A stretch of 54,889 bases of DNA from CAYYED01 sp964470785 (GCA_964470785.1 CAYYED010000024.1:1-54889); one strand, 5' to 3'. Shown: positions 43,030 to 51,509, counted from the stretch's first letter. Program-made: numbers and translations. Notes: generated by a model from the letters alone, not told the origin.

Positions 43030-43140
43030 AACCCTCCCCCTCCCTTCCTCCCCCTCAAAAAGGGGGAGGATTAAGGAGGGGTTATTTCCTCGCCCATCCT
43101 TCCTCCCCCTTAAAAAGGGGGAGGATTAAGGAGGGGGTTT
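43030..43140. repeat. Two copies of a G/A mirror repeat
   Basis: The unit 'cctccccct(ca/ta)aaaagggggaggattaaggaggggg' occurs twice (about 43047-43083 and 43102-43136), both preceded by 'ccttcctccccct'. Confidence 0.7.
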
Positions 43141-43183
43141 TCCCTTTTACGGGAGAATTAAAAAAAAGAACGGCAAATAATTA

Positions 43184-43837
43184 TTACGGTTTTAGAACCA
43201 CGATTTTTGTTTCCAAAGGCAATTTGTCTTTTCTTGCTTTAAAATTTGGCTCCGGCTCTATTTTTTCCCTGCCTATTGTTTTTAAAAATCCGTCTATTGG
43301 CTCTATCTTCTCTTTTAATTGCGGCAAATGGAAATACATAGGAATAACAATTTTGGGCTCTACTTGATTAATAATTTTCTGCGCCGCTGCGCCGTCAATA
43401 GTCCTCCCCCCTCCTATTGGAAGCATTAAAATATCAACCTCATTTATTGCTTCCAGTTGCTCCGGGGAAAGCTCTTGCTGCCCAAAGCCGCCTAAGTGGC
43501 AAAAGGTGATTCCGTCTGTTTCCACTTTATATATCGTTATCTTTTCCGGTTCTTTTTTGTCCGCCTTTTCAGAAAACCCGGCCAGCCCTTTAATGTGAAT
43601 GTTTTTTATTTCGTATTCCCCCGGACCCTCTATGACAAAAGGGTTTCCTTTTATTTGCGAAATTCCGTTATCTTTTTGTTCTAAACAAGTTAAAAGCAAA
43701 ACATCTGCTTCGCCTGAAAACGCTTTTAGCCCCGATTCTTTGGAAACAGGGTCAACAACAATCGTTCTCTTTTCTTTTGCAGAAGCAGAGGGTGTTTTTA
43801 TTTCAAAACAAAATTGTCCGTGCCAGAAGATATCCAT
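43184..43837 (-). CDS. Metallo-beta-lactamase-fold protein lacking its metal site (pseudoenzyme)
   Basis: The 217-aa protein matches the UlaG/UPF0173-like hydrolase fold over its whole length: 'MDIFWHGQFCFEIK', 'FVIEGPGEYEIKNIHIKG', 'EVDILMLPIGG' and 'PKIVIPMYF'. But the HxHxDH motif is replaced by 'TCLEQKDNG', the usual Asp of HLGDFG is Gly (CHLGGFGQ), and the His of PMHY is Tyr. Metal binding and hydrolysis are therefore unlikely. The frame is intact, suggesting a kept non-catalytic role. The start ATG is eight bases after a TATAAT. Confidence 0.82.
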   Translation of the reverse strand: MDIFWHGQFCFEIKTPSASAKEKRTIVVDPVSKESGLKAFSGEADVLLLTCLEQKDNGISQIKGNPFVIEGPGEYEIKNIHIKGLAGFSEKADKKEPEKITIYKVETDGITFCHLGGFGQQELSPEQLEAINEVDILMLPIGGGRTIDGAAAQKIINQVEPKIVIPMYFHLPQLKEKIEPIDGFLKTIGREKIEPEPNFKARKDKLPLETKIVVLKP

Positions 43838-43845
43838 AATCTTTT

Positions 43846-43853
43846 ATTATATC
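43846..43853 (-). promoter_or_regulatory. Extended -10 promoter, leaderless start of the MBL-fold gene
   Basis: On the minus strand the sequence reads TGATATAAT, then AAAAGATT and the ATG at 43837. Initiation six to eight bases after the -10 would give a leaderless mRNA. Confidence 0.5.
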
Positions 43854-43859
43854 ACCAAT

Positions 43860-44440
43860 TGAGCAGGGGCTCAATAGCCGCCGACAATACAGGTGGCAGT
43901 TTTGTGTACCAAGTTTTTAATTTTTAATTTTTAATTTCTAATTTTTGAAAGCGTCCTTGGCCGACTGCGTCAGCGGACTAGGTAAAGCGCCCTTGGCCAA
44001 CCGCTGACACATTCGGCGGGATAGGCAAAATGACAAAAGCTCTTTTATTCCCGTTCCCCGTTCCCCGTTTTCACGGGGACAGGATTCACGGGGACAAGCA
44101 TTCTCGCTCTCTTCTGTCATTCCCTCTTCTTTTGTCATTCCCGCATTCTTTTGTCATTCCCGCGAAGGCGGGAATCCATAAATCTCCGGCGGGAATCTAT
44201 TGTCTGGATCCCCGAGGAAGCGGGGACGGGGATAACACTGCTATGTAGATCCCTGCCTTCGCGGGGATGACACTTCTGTGTCATTTTGCACTTTAGTTTT
44301 GCCTAGCCCGCTGACTGCTCCAGCGGTCGGCATAGGGCCTATCCCGCTGATCGCCATAGTCTGCTGACGTTTTATCCGACTATCGGCTTAAGGAAAATTG
44401 AAAATTGAGAATTGTTGCTATTATAACCTGCCTTTTAATC
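43860..44440. repeat. Repeat-filled intergenic region upstream of the S1 protein gene
   Basis: It holds the 'cttggccgactgcgtcagcgg' and 'gcctagcccgctgactgctcc..ggtcgg' palindromes, 'cgttccccgttttcacggggac' units, 'gtcattcccgcgaaggcgggaatcc' palindromes and a final 'gctgatcgcc..tgctgac' stretch. No gene is seen. Confidence 0.7.
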
Positions 44441-44441
44441 T

Positions 44442-44470
44442 TTGACTTTTGATTTAACATATGCTACATT
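44442..44470 (+). promoter_or_regulatory. Candidate promoter of the S1 protein gene
   Basis: TTGACT (44442-44447), a 17-base spacer and TACATT (44465-44470) lie just before the ATG at 44478, implying a leaderless or nearly leaderless mRNA. Confidence 0.4.
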
Positions 44471-44477
44471 CATTTAT

Positions 44478-45611
44478 ATGATTGATACAAAAAATACTAT
44501 AGAAGATACCATAAAAAATGCCATGGAAATTGCTCCGCCTAAAAAGGGGCAGACCGTGGAAGGAAAAGTTATTGACAAAGCTCGCCTTGCTGTTTATGTG
44601 GACTTGGGCATTTTTGGCACGGGCATTATTTTTGGCAAAGAACATTATTCTGCCAAAGAGGTCTTAAAAAAACTCGGCCCGGGAGACAAAATTAAGGCAA
44701 AAGTTATAGAAGTGGATAATGAAGACGGTTATACAGAACTTTCCCTAAAAGACGCCCAAAGGGAAACCAGCTGGGAATCCCTTAAACGAGCAGAACAAGA
44801 GGGCAAAGAGCTTGTCATAAAAATCACCGGAGCTAATAAAGGAGGGCTTTTGGCAGATCTTGAGGGCGTAAAGGGCTTTCTGCCTTTGTCACAGCTTTCC
44901 ATTAAGCACTATCCCCGGGTAAAAGACGGCGACTCTGCAGAGATTCTAAAACACCTTCAGCAGTTTGTTGGCGGAGAATTAAAGGTAAAAATTATAAACG
45001 TTACGCCGGAAGAAAATAAATTGATATTTTCTGAAAAAGCAGTTACTTCTAAGGCCATTAACCGCCTTCTTGAGCAGTATAAACCGGGCGATATCGTACA
45101 GGGCAAAATTACCGGTTTAGCAGAGTTCGGGGCATTCATTAAGTTCCCTTTTCAAAAGGAAACCCCTGAACAGTCCCTGCAAACAGAAGGATTAATTCAT
45201 ATATCAGAGCTCGACTGGCAGCTTATTGACGATGTTTCTGAAGTAATCAAGGTAAATGATATAGTAGAGGCAAAAATTATTGATATTTCTCCTGATGGAA
45301 AGGTTTCACTCTCAATAAAGGCATTAAAGCAAGACCCGTGGAAAGGTGTTGAAAATAAATATAAGAGAGGAGCTATAGTGGAGGGAAAAGTGGTAAAATT
45401 CAATCAATTAGGGGCCTTTGTGGAAGTGGCTTCAAAAATCCGGGGATTGGTTCATTTGTCTGAATTTGAAAATCAGGAACATCTAAAAACATTGCTCACT
45501 GAAGGAAAAAAATATCAATTTGAAATTATTTCTCTTGATGCTGAAAACCACAAAATGGCTCTTCGCCTGCTGACCAAAAAAGTGAAACCTAAAAAGACCA
45601 AAGAAAAATAA
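44478..45611 (+). CDS. rpsA: 30S ribosomal protein S1-like RNA-binding protein (four S1 domains)
   Basis: From the ATG at 44478 (MIDTKNTIED) the protein is about 377 aa. Four S1 OB-fold repeats are visible, beginning GQTVEGKVIDKARLAVYV, then a second, divergent one around VIKITGANKGGLLADLEG, GDIVQGKITGLAEFGAFI and GAIVEGKVVKFNQLGAFVEV. S1 brings mRNAs to the 30S subunit. It is shorter than the six-domain protein of proteobacteria, as in many other bacteria. The upstream 12 codons of the open frame lie over the promoter and are not used in this model. ftsH follows by 13 bases. Confidence 0.9.
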   Translation: MIDTKNTIEDTIKNAMEIAPPKKGQTVEGKVIDKARLAVYVDLGIFGTGIIFGKEHYSAKEVLKKLGPGDKIKAKVIEVDNEDGYTELSLKDAQRETSWESLKRAEQEGKELVIKITGANKGGLLADLEGVKGFLPLSQLSIKHYPRVKDGDSAEILKHLQQFVGGELKVKIINVTPEENKLIFSEKAVTSKAINRLLEQYKPGDIVQGKITGLAEFGAFIKFPFQKETPEQSLQTEGLIHISELDWQLIDDVSEVIKVNDIVEAKIIDISPDGKVSLSIKALKQDPWKGVENKYKRGAIVEGKVVKFNQLGAFVEVASKIRGLVHLSEFENQEHLKTLLTEGKKYQFEIISLDAENHKMALRLLTKKVKPKKTKEK

Positions 45612-45624
45612 TTTAAAAAAATCA

Positions 45625-48600
45625 ATGAAGCGGCCTGTTCAAGGACTAATAAAAAATTTTATCATCGTAGTGCTGATTTTTGTATTTATTTCAGCAATTT
45701 TTGCGCTCTTTGCCCCGTCCCCTGTTCCTGACGAAAAAAATGTCTCTCTAAACCGGCTTGCCCGGGATATTGAAGGAGAAAACATCGAAAAAATAAAAGT
45801 CAGCGGGGAACAGCTTGCTGTTTTTTATAAAGACGGAACCCATGCCGAAGCAAGAAAAGAAGAGGGAGCCGCGCTCACAGAGACCTTGTCAAATTATGGC
45901 GTAGAAAAAGAAAAACTAAATCAGCTTGAGCTTGTTGTAGAAACGGAAAAAACCGGGTGGGGAGATGTTCTCTCTGCCTCTTTTATATTTTTGCCTATTT
46001 TGTTCTTGATCTGGTTTTTTTGGATATTTTTAAGGCAGTCAAAGGCAGGAGCAATGCAGGCCTTTAATTTTTCCAAAACCAAAGCCAGGATTTTCGGAGC
46101 AGAAGGGCATCCTAAAGAAAAGATTAATTTTAATGATGTCGCCGGACTTAGCGAAGCCAAAGAAGAATTAAAAGAAATCGTAGAATTTTTAAGAACCCCT
46201 AAAAAATTTCTTAATATGGGAGCAAAAATTCCCAGAGGCGTTTTGCTCTTAGGTCCGCCGGGCTGCGGAAAATGTATCGTTGGAGACACTTTCGTGCCCA
46301 CTTCCAAGGGGCTAATAAAAATTAAGGATGTTCCAAAATATTTTAAGGTTGATGAAAAGGGAAAATTTGACGGAGGAAAAATATTTACTATTGGACTTAA
46401 AAACCTTGAAGCAAAGAAAATATCTCCTTCTCACTGGTTCAACCTCGGCACCCAGAAAACAATTAAAATTGTCTCTCAAGTAGGAATAGAACTGGAAGGA
46501 ACTCCGGAGCACCCGGTTGTAATTTTAAATAAAGAAAATGGTAATTTTGAATTTAAAAGATTAGACCAAATTAAAGAAAAAGATTTTTTGGTAGTAAACT
46601 ATAATTATCAGTCCTTTGGAGATTACAAGTCCTTACCCGACAAAGACACGGCTTACCTTTTGGGCCTTTTAAGCGGTGATGGCGGGCTTTCCATAAAAGA
46701 TAAAATATATTTCAGCAGTCAGAATAAAAAAACAGTAAGATTTGTTAACAATTATTTTAAAACCCGTTTTGGAATTGTATTAAAAAAGACCTCGAGAAAA
46801 TATGATTGGTATATAAGTAATTGGCAAATTAAAGAAAAATTAAGGGAATACGGACTAACTGACAGTTATGCAAGGGGAAAAAGGATCCCTGAAAGCATTT
46901 TGCTCGGGCCAAAAGAATTTCAAACAGCTTTTCTGCGGGGTCTCTTTGATACGGATGGTTATGCTGGCGATAAACAGAGCATACTTCAATTTTCCTCCAG
47001 CAGCAAGAACCTCGCCAGGGAGGTTAATATGCTTTTATTAAATTTAGGAATAATAAATAGGTTCCATGCTAAAAGGAAAATGTACAACAATCAGCTTCAA
47101 TATTACATAGAAATTTCCGGCGACTTTGTAAAAAACTTTGCCGAGGAAATATCGTTTCAGATAGAAGAAAAACAAGCGAAACTTAAAAAAATCTTACAAA
47201 AACAAAGAAATACAAACGTAAACTTAGTTCCCTTCCAGAAGGAAAGGTTGTTTAGTTTATGGAAATACTTTAGGTCAAAAGCAGGGCGACTTGATCGGGC
47301 CTTTTATCATACACCATTATGCAAAAATACTTATCGGTATATCCATGGCGAAAGAAGCCCGTCAAAACGCGGCTTAGATAATATCTTAGAATTTTTCTCT
47401 AAAAAAGTCCCTGCGATAAAAAATCTTCCGGAATATAAATATCTCTTAGAACTCGGAGACAACAGATTTTTCTTTACTCCGGTAGTAAAAATAATAAAAA
47501 ATCAAAAGGCCGAAGTTTACGACTTTACCGTTCCCAAAGAACACTCTTTTGTGGCTAACGGATTAGTTAACCATAATACCCTTCTTGCCCGTGCCACGGC
47601 CGGAGAGAGTAATGTCCCTTTCTTCTCTATCGCCGGATCAGAGTTTATAGAAATGTTTGTTGGTGTCGGAAGCGGGCGTGTCCGTTCGCTTTTTCAAGAA
47701 GCTAAAAAACACAATAAGTCCATTATTTTTATTGACGAATTAGACGCTATCGGCAGGACAAGAGGAGTGGGAATCGGCGGAGGCCACGATGAAAGGGAGC
47801 AGACGCTCAATCAAATTTTGGTGGAAATGGATGGCTTTGAAAGAGACGCCAAAACCATCATACTGGCCGCTACAAATAGGCCTGATATTTTGGACTCTGC
47901 TCTTTTGCGGCCGGGACGTTTTGACAGGCAAATAGTGCTTAATCTGCCGAGCATAGAAGACCGGGAAGCAATTCTAAAAATTCACAGCCGGAACAAGCCA
48001 TTGTCCCAAAATGCAAAATTAAGAGAAATAGCCGAGCGTACTCCGGGATTTTCCGGCGCGGATTTAGAAAACCTTCTTAATGAAGCGGCTATCTTGGCCG
48101 CCCGGCGCAATAAAAAAGAAATTACTCAAGAAGAATTAACCGAATCCATTGAAAAAGTGCTTTTGGGCCCGGAAAGAAAAAGTTATATTCTCTCTAAAAA
48201 AGAAAAGGAAATCTCTGCCTATCATGAGGCAGGGCACGCTCTTGTTGCCACCTTTACCGGAGACAAAGAGCCGGTAAGAAAAATATCTATTGTTGCCCGG
48301 GGCATGGCCGGCGGCTATATTTTAAAAACGCCTTCCGAAGAAAGGAAAATGAAAACTAAAGACGACTTTATTGCCGATATTGCCACCCTTCTGGGAGGGT
48401 ATTGCGCGGAAAAAATGATTTTTGGCAAGGCAAGCACCGGTTCCAGCAACGACCTTCAACAGGCGTCTCTTGTGGCAAGACGTTTGATAAAAGAATACGG
48501 CATGAGCGAAAAATTAGGACCGGTAGTATTTGGAGAAAAAAACGAATTGAAATTTCTTGGAAAAGAATTTGGAGAAGAAAAAAATTATTCTGAAAAAATT

Positions 48601-48786
48601 GCTCAAGAAATAGACAAAGAGGTCTTTATTGTTTTCAATAAAGCGCAAAAAGAGGCAGAAAAAGTTCTGAAAAGCAAAAAACGGCTCTTGGAAAAACTTG
48701 CCCAAACTCTAATTATAAAAGAAACGATTGAAAGAGAAGAACTTGAAAAAATATTAAAAGTCGGCAAAAATAAGGGGCGGAAGTAA
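45625..48786 (+). CDS. ftsH: ATP-dependent membrane metalloprotease FtsH, with intein in the P-loop
   Basis: FtsH is a hexameric AAA+ zinc protease that degrades membrane and soluble proteins. The 1053-aa precursor has two N-terminal helices (IIVVLIFVFISAIFALF and IFLPILFLIWFFWIF), an AAA+ domain and an M41 protease domain with zinc motif HEAGH. A 435-aa intein (residues 217-651) splits Walker A: GPPGCGK | intein | TLLARA. Walker B IIFIDELDAIG and the SRH follow. The spliced protein is about 618 aa, normal for FtsH. No ATPase can form without splicing. Confidence 0.97.
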   Translation: MKRPVQGLIKNFIIVVLIFVFISAIFALFAPSPVPDEKNVSLNRLARDIEGENIEKIKVSGEQLAVFYKDGTHAEARKEEGAALTETLSNYGVEKEKLNQLELVVETEKTGWGDVLSASFIFLPILFLIWFFWIFLRQSKAGAMQAFNFSKTKARIFGAEGHPKEKINFNDVAGLSEAKEELKEIVEFLRTPKKFLNMGAKIPRGVLLLGPPGCGKCIVGDTFVPTSKGLIKIKDVPKYFKVDEKGKFDGGKIFTIGLKNLEAKKISPSHWFNLGTQKTIKIVSQVGIELEGTPEHPVVILNKENGNFEFKRLDQIKEKDFLVVNYNYQSFGDYKSLPDKDTAYLLGLLSGDGGLSIKDKIYFSSQNKKTVRFVNNYFKTRFGIVLKKTSRKYDWYISNWQIKEKLREYGLTDSYARGKRIPESILLGPKEFQTAFLRGLFDTDGYAGDKQSILQFSSSSKNLAREVNMLLLNLGIINRFHAKRKMYNNQLQYYIEISGDFVKNFAEEISFQIEEKQAKLKKILQKQRNTNVNLVPFQKERLFSLWKYFRSKAGRLDRAFYHTPLCKNTYRYIHGERSPSKRGLDNILEFFSKKVPAIKNLPEYKYLLELGDNRFFFTPVVKIIKNQKAEVYDFTVPKEHSFVANGLVNHNTLLARATAGESNVPFFSIAGSEFIEMFVGVGSGRVRSLFQEAKKHNKSIIFIDELDAIGRTRGVGIGGGHDEREQTLNQILVEMDGFERDAKTIILAATNRPDILDSALLRPGRFDRQIVLNLPSIEDREAILKIHSRNKPLSQNAKLREIAERTPGFSGADLENLLNEAAILAARRNKKEITQEELTESIEKVLLGPERKSYILSKKEKEISAYHEAGHALVATFTGDKEPVRKISIVARGMAGGYILKTPSEERKMKTKDDFIADIATLLGGYCAEKMIFGKASTGSSNDLQQASLVARRLIKEYGMSEKLGPVVFGEKNELKFLGKEFGEEKNYSEKIAQEIDKEVFIVFNKAQKEAEKVLKSKKRLLEKLAQTLIIKETIEREELEKILKVGKNKGRK
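46273..47577 (+). other. FtsH intein with LAGLIDADG homing endonuclease (435 aa)
   Basis: The intein has Cys1 (CIVGDTFVPTSKG), block B GTPEHPVV, the two LAGLIDADG-like motifs LLGLLSGDGGL and LRGLFDTDGY, block F 'VYDFTVPKEHSFVANG' and terminal VNHN followed by Thr +1. The acidic residues of the endonuclease motifs are intact, so both splicing and homing may be active. The P-loop is a known intein hot spot. Confidence 0.93.
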
Positions 48787-48850
48787 ACCATTCAGTCATT
48801 GTCATTATCAACAATCAACAGTCAATAATCAAAGGTCATCGTCATCCCGG

Positions 48851-48922
48851 GGGCGCGTAGCTCAACGGCAGAGCTCGCGGCTTATATCCGCGCGGTTCCA
48901 GGTTCAAATCCTGGCGCGCCCA
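48851..48922 (+). tRNA. tRNA-Ile(TAT)
   Basis: GGGCGCG/CGCGCCC acceptor, CGCGG/CCGCG anticodon stem with loop CTTATAT, T-loop TTCAAAT. The anticodon is TAT, which reads AUA. Most bacteria use a CAT tRNA modified by TilS for AUA. Confidence 0.9.
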
Positions 48923-49052
48923 CCCAGTTAGAAATCTGCTCAAGATTAACAATTCTTTATTGCTGTTTCAGCATAAACAATGATTAGGTCGGCCGGAGAG
49001 TGCTTGGAACACTCTCTGGCAATGGTCTTTCATAAACAAACTTCTAACTGGG
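48923..49052 (+). repeat. 130-bp tRNA-3'-abutting element, copy 1
   Basis: It begins CCCAGTTAGAA at the base directly after the tRNA-Ile discriminator and ends TTCTAACTGGG. The ends form an inverted repeat. Inside, GCTG-TTT-CAGC and a GGAGAGTG/CACTCTCTGG hairpin are predicted. The right flank is CCCA, matching the last bases of the tRNA (GCCCA), as a 4-bp target duplication would. Confidence 0.85.
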
Positions 49053-49081
49053 CCCACTGCCTTGCCCTTCAGGCGAGAGAG

Positions 49082-49155
49082 GGGCGGTTAGCTCAGTTGG
49101 CTAGAGTGTCTCGTTTACACCGAGAAGGTCGCAGGTTCGAGTCCTGCACCGCCCA
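49082..49155 (+). tRNA. tRNA-Val(TAC)
   Basis: GGGCGGT/ACCGCCC acceptor, TCTCG/CGAGA anticodon stem, loop TTTACAC (TAC), T-loop TTCGAGT. No CCA is encoded. Confidence 0.95.
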
Positions 49156-49285
49156 CCCGGTTAGAAGTCTGCTCAAGATTAACAATTCTTTATTGCTGTT
49201 TCAGTATAAACAATAATTAGGTCGGCCGGAGAGTGTCTGGAACACTCTCTGGCAATGGTCTTTCATGAACAAACTTCTAACTGGG
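49156..49285 (+). repeat. 130-bp tRNA-3'-abutting element, copy 2
   Basis: It begins CCCGGTTAGAAG directly after the tRNA-Val discriminator and ends TTCTAACTGGG; the right flank is again CCCA. It has the same length as copy 1, with a few substitutions. Confidence 0.85.
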
Positions 49286-49309
49286 CCCATTTTTCAACTG
49301 TTAACTCTT

Positions 49310-49503
49310 AACTTTTGACTTTTGACAGGACCAATGTTAGCAACCAAAAGTCAATGGTTCCCCTTCCCCCACCTTAATCCTCCCCCTTCCCTTGGGGAGG
49401 AAGGGGGAGGAAGGAGGGGGATGGGATAGTCGATAGTCCCTAGGCCAACCGCTGAAGCAGTCAGCGGGATGGGCAATAGTCAATAGTCAACATTAAATAG
49501 TTA
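49310..49503. repeat. Composite repeat, near-duplicate of inverted block 54480-54640
   Basis: The block contains 'acttttgacttttgacagga', 'caaccaaaagtcaatggtt', the 'ccccacctt..tcctcccccttccc' mirror repeat and 'gggatgggatagtc', then a 'ccaaccgctgaagcagtcagcgg' palindrome. The same order, reversed, occurs at 54480-54640 upstream of the other tRNA-Val. Confidence 0.75.
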
Positions 49504-50214
49504 ATGGTCAATTATTACAATATTATTTACCAAGACCAAGATATCTTAGCCGTAAACAAGCCGGCAGGAATAACGGTTTTTAATGAGCAACCGTCTCTTA
49601 AAAAATCTTTAATAGATTATTTAATAGCAGATATTTCTGAGCTTTCTTCCGTGGGCAATGCGCCAAGATACGGAATTGTTCATCGGTTAGACAAAGAAAC
49701 TTCCGGGATTGTTTTGGTTGCCAAGAACGAAAAGACCTTGCTTTTTTTGCAAAAACAGTTTAGAAATAGAGAGGTTGTAAAAAAATACATCGCCCTGGTT
49801 TGCGGAAAAATTAAAGAAAATCAGGGCAAAATAGAAACATATATTGCCCGGGCTTCGTCCGGAATAAAGCAAAAAGTTTATTCACCGCTTGACCCTGAAA
49901 TCAAAAACAAAAAAAAGAGAAAGGCAATAACCGGGTGGCGGGTTTTAAAAAAATATAAAGAATTTACTTTAATAGAAGCAGCGCCTCTTACCGGAAGAAA
50001 ACACCAAATCAGAACACATCTTGCTTATTTGGGCCATCCGATAGCCGGAGATAAACTGTATGCTTTCAAAAACCAACCCTGTCCGGAAGGATTGAGTAGA
50101 CATTTTCTTCACGCCGGTTATCTAAAAATAAAATTGCCTGATGAACAAACAAAAAAGTTTTATTCTGATTTGCCAAAAGACCTGAATGAAGTATTAAAAA
50201 AATTAAAAATTTAA
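49504..50214 (+). CDS. RluA-family pseudouridine synthase
   Basis: The enzyme isomerises uridine in rRNA or tRNA. The 236-aa protein has 'YQDQDILAVNKPAGI', the catalytic motif HRLDKETSG (60-68, Asp63), 'VKKYIALVCGK' and 'TGRKHQIRTHLAYLGHPIAGDKLY' (split here as two conserved stretches). No S4 domain precedes it. The target position cannot be told from the sequence. rplS follows by four bases. Confidence 0.92.
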   Translation: MVNYYNIIYQDQDILAVNKPAGITVFNEQPSLKKSLIDYLIADISELSSVGNAPRYGIVHRLDKETSGIVLVAKNEKTLLFLQKQFRNREVVKKYIALVCGKIKENQGKIETYIARASSGIKQKVYSPLDPEIKNKKKRKAITGWRVLKKYKEFTLIEAAPLTGRKHQIRTHLAYLGHPIAGDKLYAFKNQPCPEGLSRHFLHAGYLKIKLPDEQTKKFYSDLPKDLNEVLKKLKI

Positions 50215-50218
50215 TTTT

Positions 50219-50725
50219 ATGGCTGATAAAGTTAAACAATTCAACCAAAAGCAAGTTAAAAATATAACTGCTAATATAAATAGCGGCGACACGGTTCGCG
50301 TCCACCAAATTTTAAGACCAAGCAGTAAAGATCAAAAAGAAAAAATCCAATTTTTTGAAGGGATTGTTTTGGCTCATAAACACGGGCTGGAGCCGGGCGG
50401 AACTATTACGGTAAGAAAGGTAGTTGGAGGAATAGGGGTAGAAAAAATATTCCCTCTCCACTCCCCTGTTGTAAAACAAATAGAAGTAATTAAAAAGGGA
50501 CGGACAAGAAGAGCAAAACTTTATTATTTAAGGCAGGCCAAGGGAAAAAGGGCGCGGCTAAGGACTGAAACTGCTGATGAAAAAATGCTTGAAGAGCCAA
50601 TATATGAAAACAAAAAACAGGAAGAAGAACAAAAACAGAAAGAAAAGGCAACAGCGGCGAAGATGCAAAGAGAAGGAGAGGTAGTAACAGAAAAAGAAGC
50701 TAAAACAGAAGAAGAAATAGAATAG
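50219..50725 (+). CDS. rplS: 50S ribosomal protein L19
   Basis: L19 sits at the 30S-50S interface. The 168-aa protein has the typical core: 'GDTVRVHQIL', 'FEGIVLAHKHG', 'TVRKVVGGIGVEKIFPLHSP' and 'RRAKLYYLRQAKGKRARL'. A C-terminal extension of about 50 residues is rich in Glu, Lys and Gln and probably unstructured. The TAG stop is directly followed by the first base of tRNA-Leu, so the tRNA is likely processed from the same transcript. Confidence 0.96.
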   Translation: MADKVKQFNQKQVKNITANINSGDTVRVHQILRPSSKDQKEKIQFFEGIVLAHKHGLEPGGTITVRKVVGGIGVEKIFPLHSPVVKQIEVIKKGRTRRAKLYYLRQAKGKRARLRTETADEKMLEEPIYENKKQEEEQKQKEKATAAKMQREGEVVTEKEAKTEEEIE

Positions 50726-50808
50726 GCCCAGGTGGTGGAATTGGAATACACGGCAGGTTGAGGGCCTGTGCTCGCAAGGGCGTGCGGGTTCAAGTCCCGC
50801 CCTGGGCA
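50726..50808 (+). tRNA. tRNA-Leu(GAG)
   Basis: GCCCAGG/CCTGGGC acceptor, GCAGG/CCTGT anticodon stem, loop TTGAGGG (GAG), long variable arm, T-loop TTCAAGT. It begins at the base after the rplS stop codon. Confidence 0.93.
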
Positions 50809-50849
50809 CTTGCTTTCCCATGCTTTGCTTCACAAAATTTGGGAAGGTA

Positions 50850-50889
50850 AATACAAAAACCGCTTAAAATAAAGCGGTTTTTGTATTTT
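50850..50889. terminator. Intrinsic terminator after rplS-tRNA-Leu
   Basis: Near-perfect palindrome: aatacaaaaaccgctt / aagcggtttttgtatt. It has T-runs on both strands, so it can end both the plus operon and the convergent minus gene at 50905. Confidence 0.88.
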
Positions 50890-50904
50890 ATCCGGTTAAT
50901 TTAA

Positions 50905-51441
50905 TTACCTCATTACAATTTTAGAAACATCTTCTAAAATTTCAATATAGGTATAATGAGCTCCAAAATTTATTGCTCCCTCTTTAGAAGAAAACCAAAT
51001 ATCTACATGATAACTCTTTCTGGGGTGCATTCTGTCCTGCACCTCAAAAACTCTGTTACCATAGACCTCTGGAATGCGAATCTGTGCGCCAAATGGAAGA
51101 AAGTTGGCAGCAACAATTCCGTCTCTCACGTGCTGTCCGGAAGCAGTGGTGAAAGGATCTTCGTTTGTTTCCCAAGGACAGGAAGAATAAGCGGTAACCA
51201 CCACATTAATTATTTTCGGCTGCGACCCTTGCTCGGAAAAGTGGGTAGTATTGGCTAAAACGCTGCTGTCCTGAATTAAGACAATCGAACTCTTAACTAT
51301 CTTCTCTTCTGTTAGGGGATAAACAAATTCTTGCGCTGTTCCTAAAGAGCTGAAAAGAAACAACATTACTCCTCCCGCAATACCCCAAACAGTAAGATTT
51401 TCTATAAGCCCTTTTATTCTAATACTCATAAATTTTAACAA
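50905..51441 (-). CDS. Exported 3D-domain (double-psi beta-barrel) protein
   Basis: The 178-aa protein has an N-terminal signal/anchor (TVWGIAGGVMLFLFSSLG) and a C-terminal 3D domain: 'NVVVTAYSSCP', 'TASGQHVRDGIVAANF', 'LPFGAQIRIPEVYGNRVFEVQDRM' (split) and 'HVDIWFSSKEGAINFG'. The three Asp-containing motifs give the domain its name, and related proteins act in peptidoglycan turnover. The start is TTG at 51441 with AGGAG just upstream, or ATG at 51429. Both fit the promoter overlapping that AGGAG. Confidence 0.86.
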   Translation of the reverse strand: MLKFMSIRIKGLIENLTVWGIAGGVMLFLFSSLGTAQEFVYPLTEEKIVKSSIVLIQDSSVLANTTHFSEQGSQPKIINVVVTAYSSCPWETNEDPFTTASGQHVRDGIVAANFLPFGAQIRIPEVYGNRVFEVQDRMHPRKSYHVDIWFSSKEGAINFGAHYTYIEILEDVSKIVMR

Positions 51442-51450
51442 ACTTCTCCT

Positions 51451-51480
51451 ATTATAGTATTTTTTTACCCTCTATGTCAA
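51451..51480 (-). promoter_or_regulatory. Consensus sigma-70 promoter of the 3D-domain gene
   Basis: TTGACA (51475-51480) and TATAAT (51451-51456) with an 18-base spacer. The -10 is five bases from the AGGAG, so the transcript start is within a few bases of TTG 51441 and about 15 from ATG 51429. Confidence 0.8.
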
Positions 51481-51483
51481 GAC

Positions 51484-51509
51484 AAAATGCCCCTTTTGGG
51501 GCATTTTTA
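51484..51509. terminator. Bidirectional terminator hairpin
   Basis: AAAATGCCCC-TTTT-GGGGCATTTTT. The same hairpin is at 53971-54000. It would end transcription from the NagZ-like gene just before the next promoter. Confidence 0.8.

Noticed and set aside
50524..50833. Minus-strand frames rich in Phe/Ser over rplS
   Set aside because: They are antisense shadows of the L19 Lys/Glu-rich tail and tRNA-Leu.
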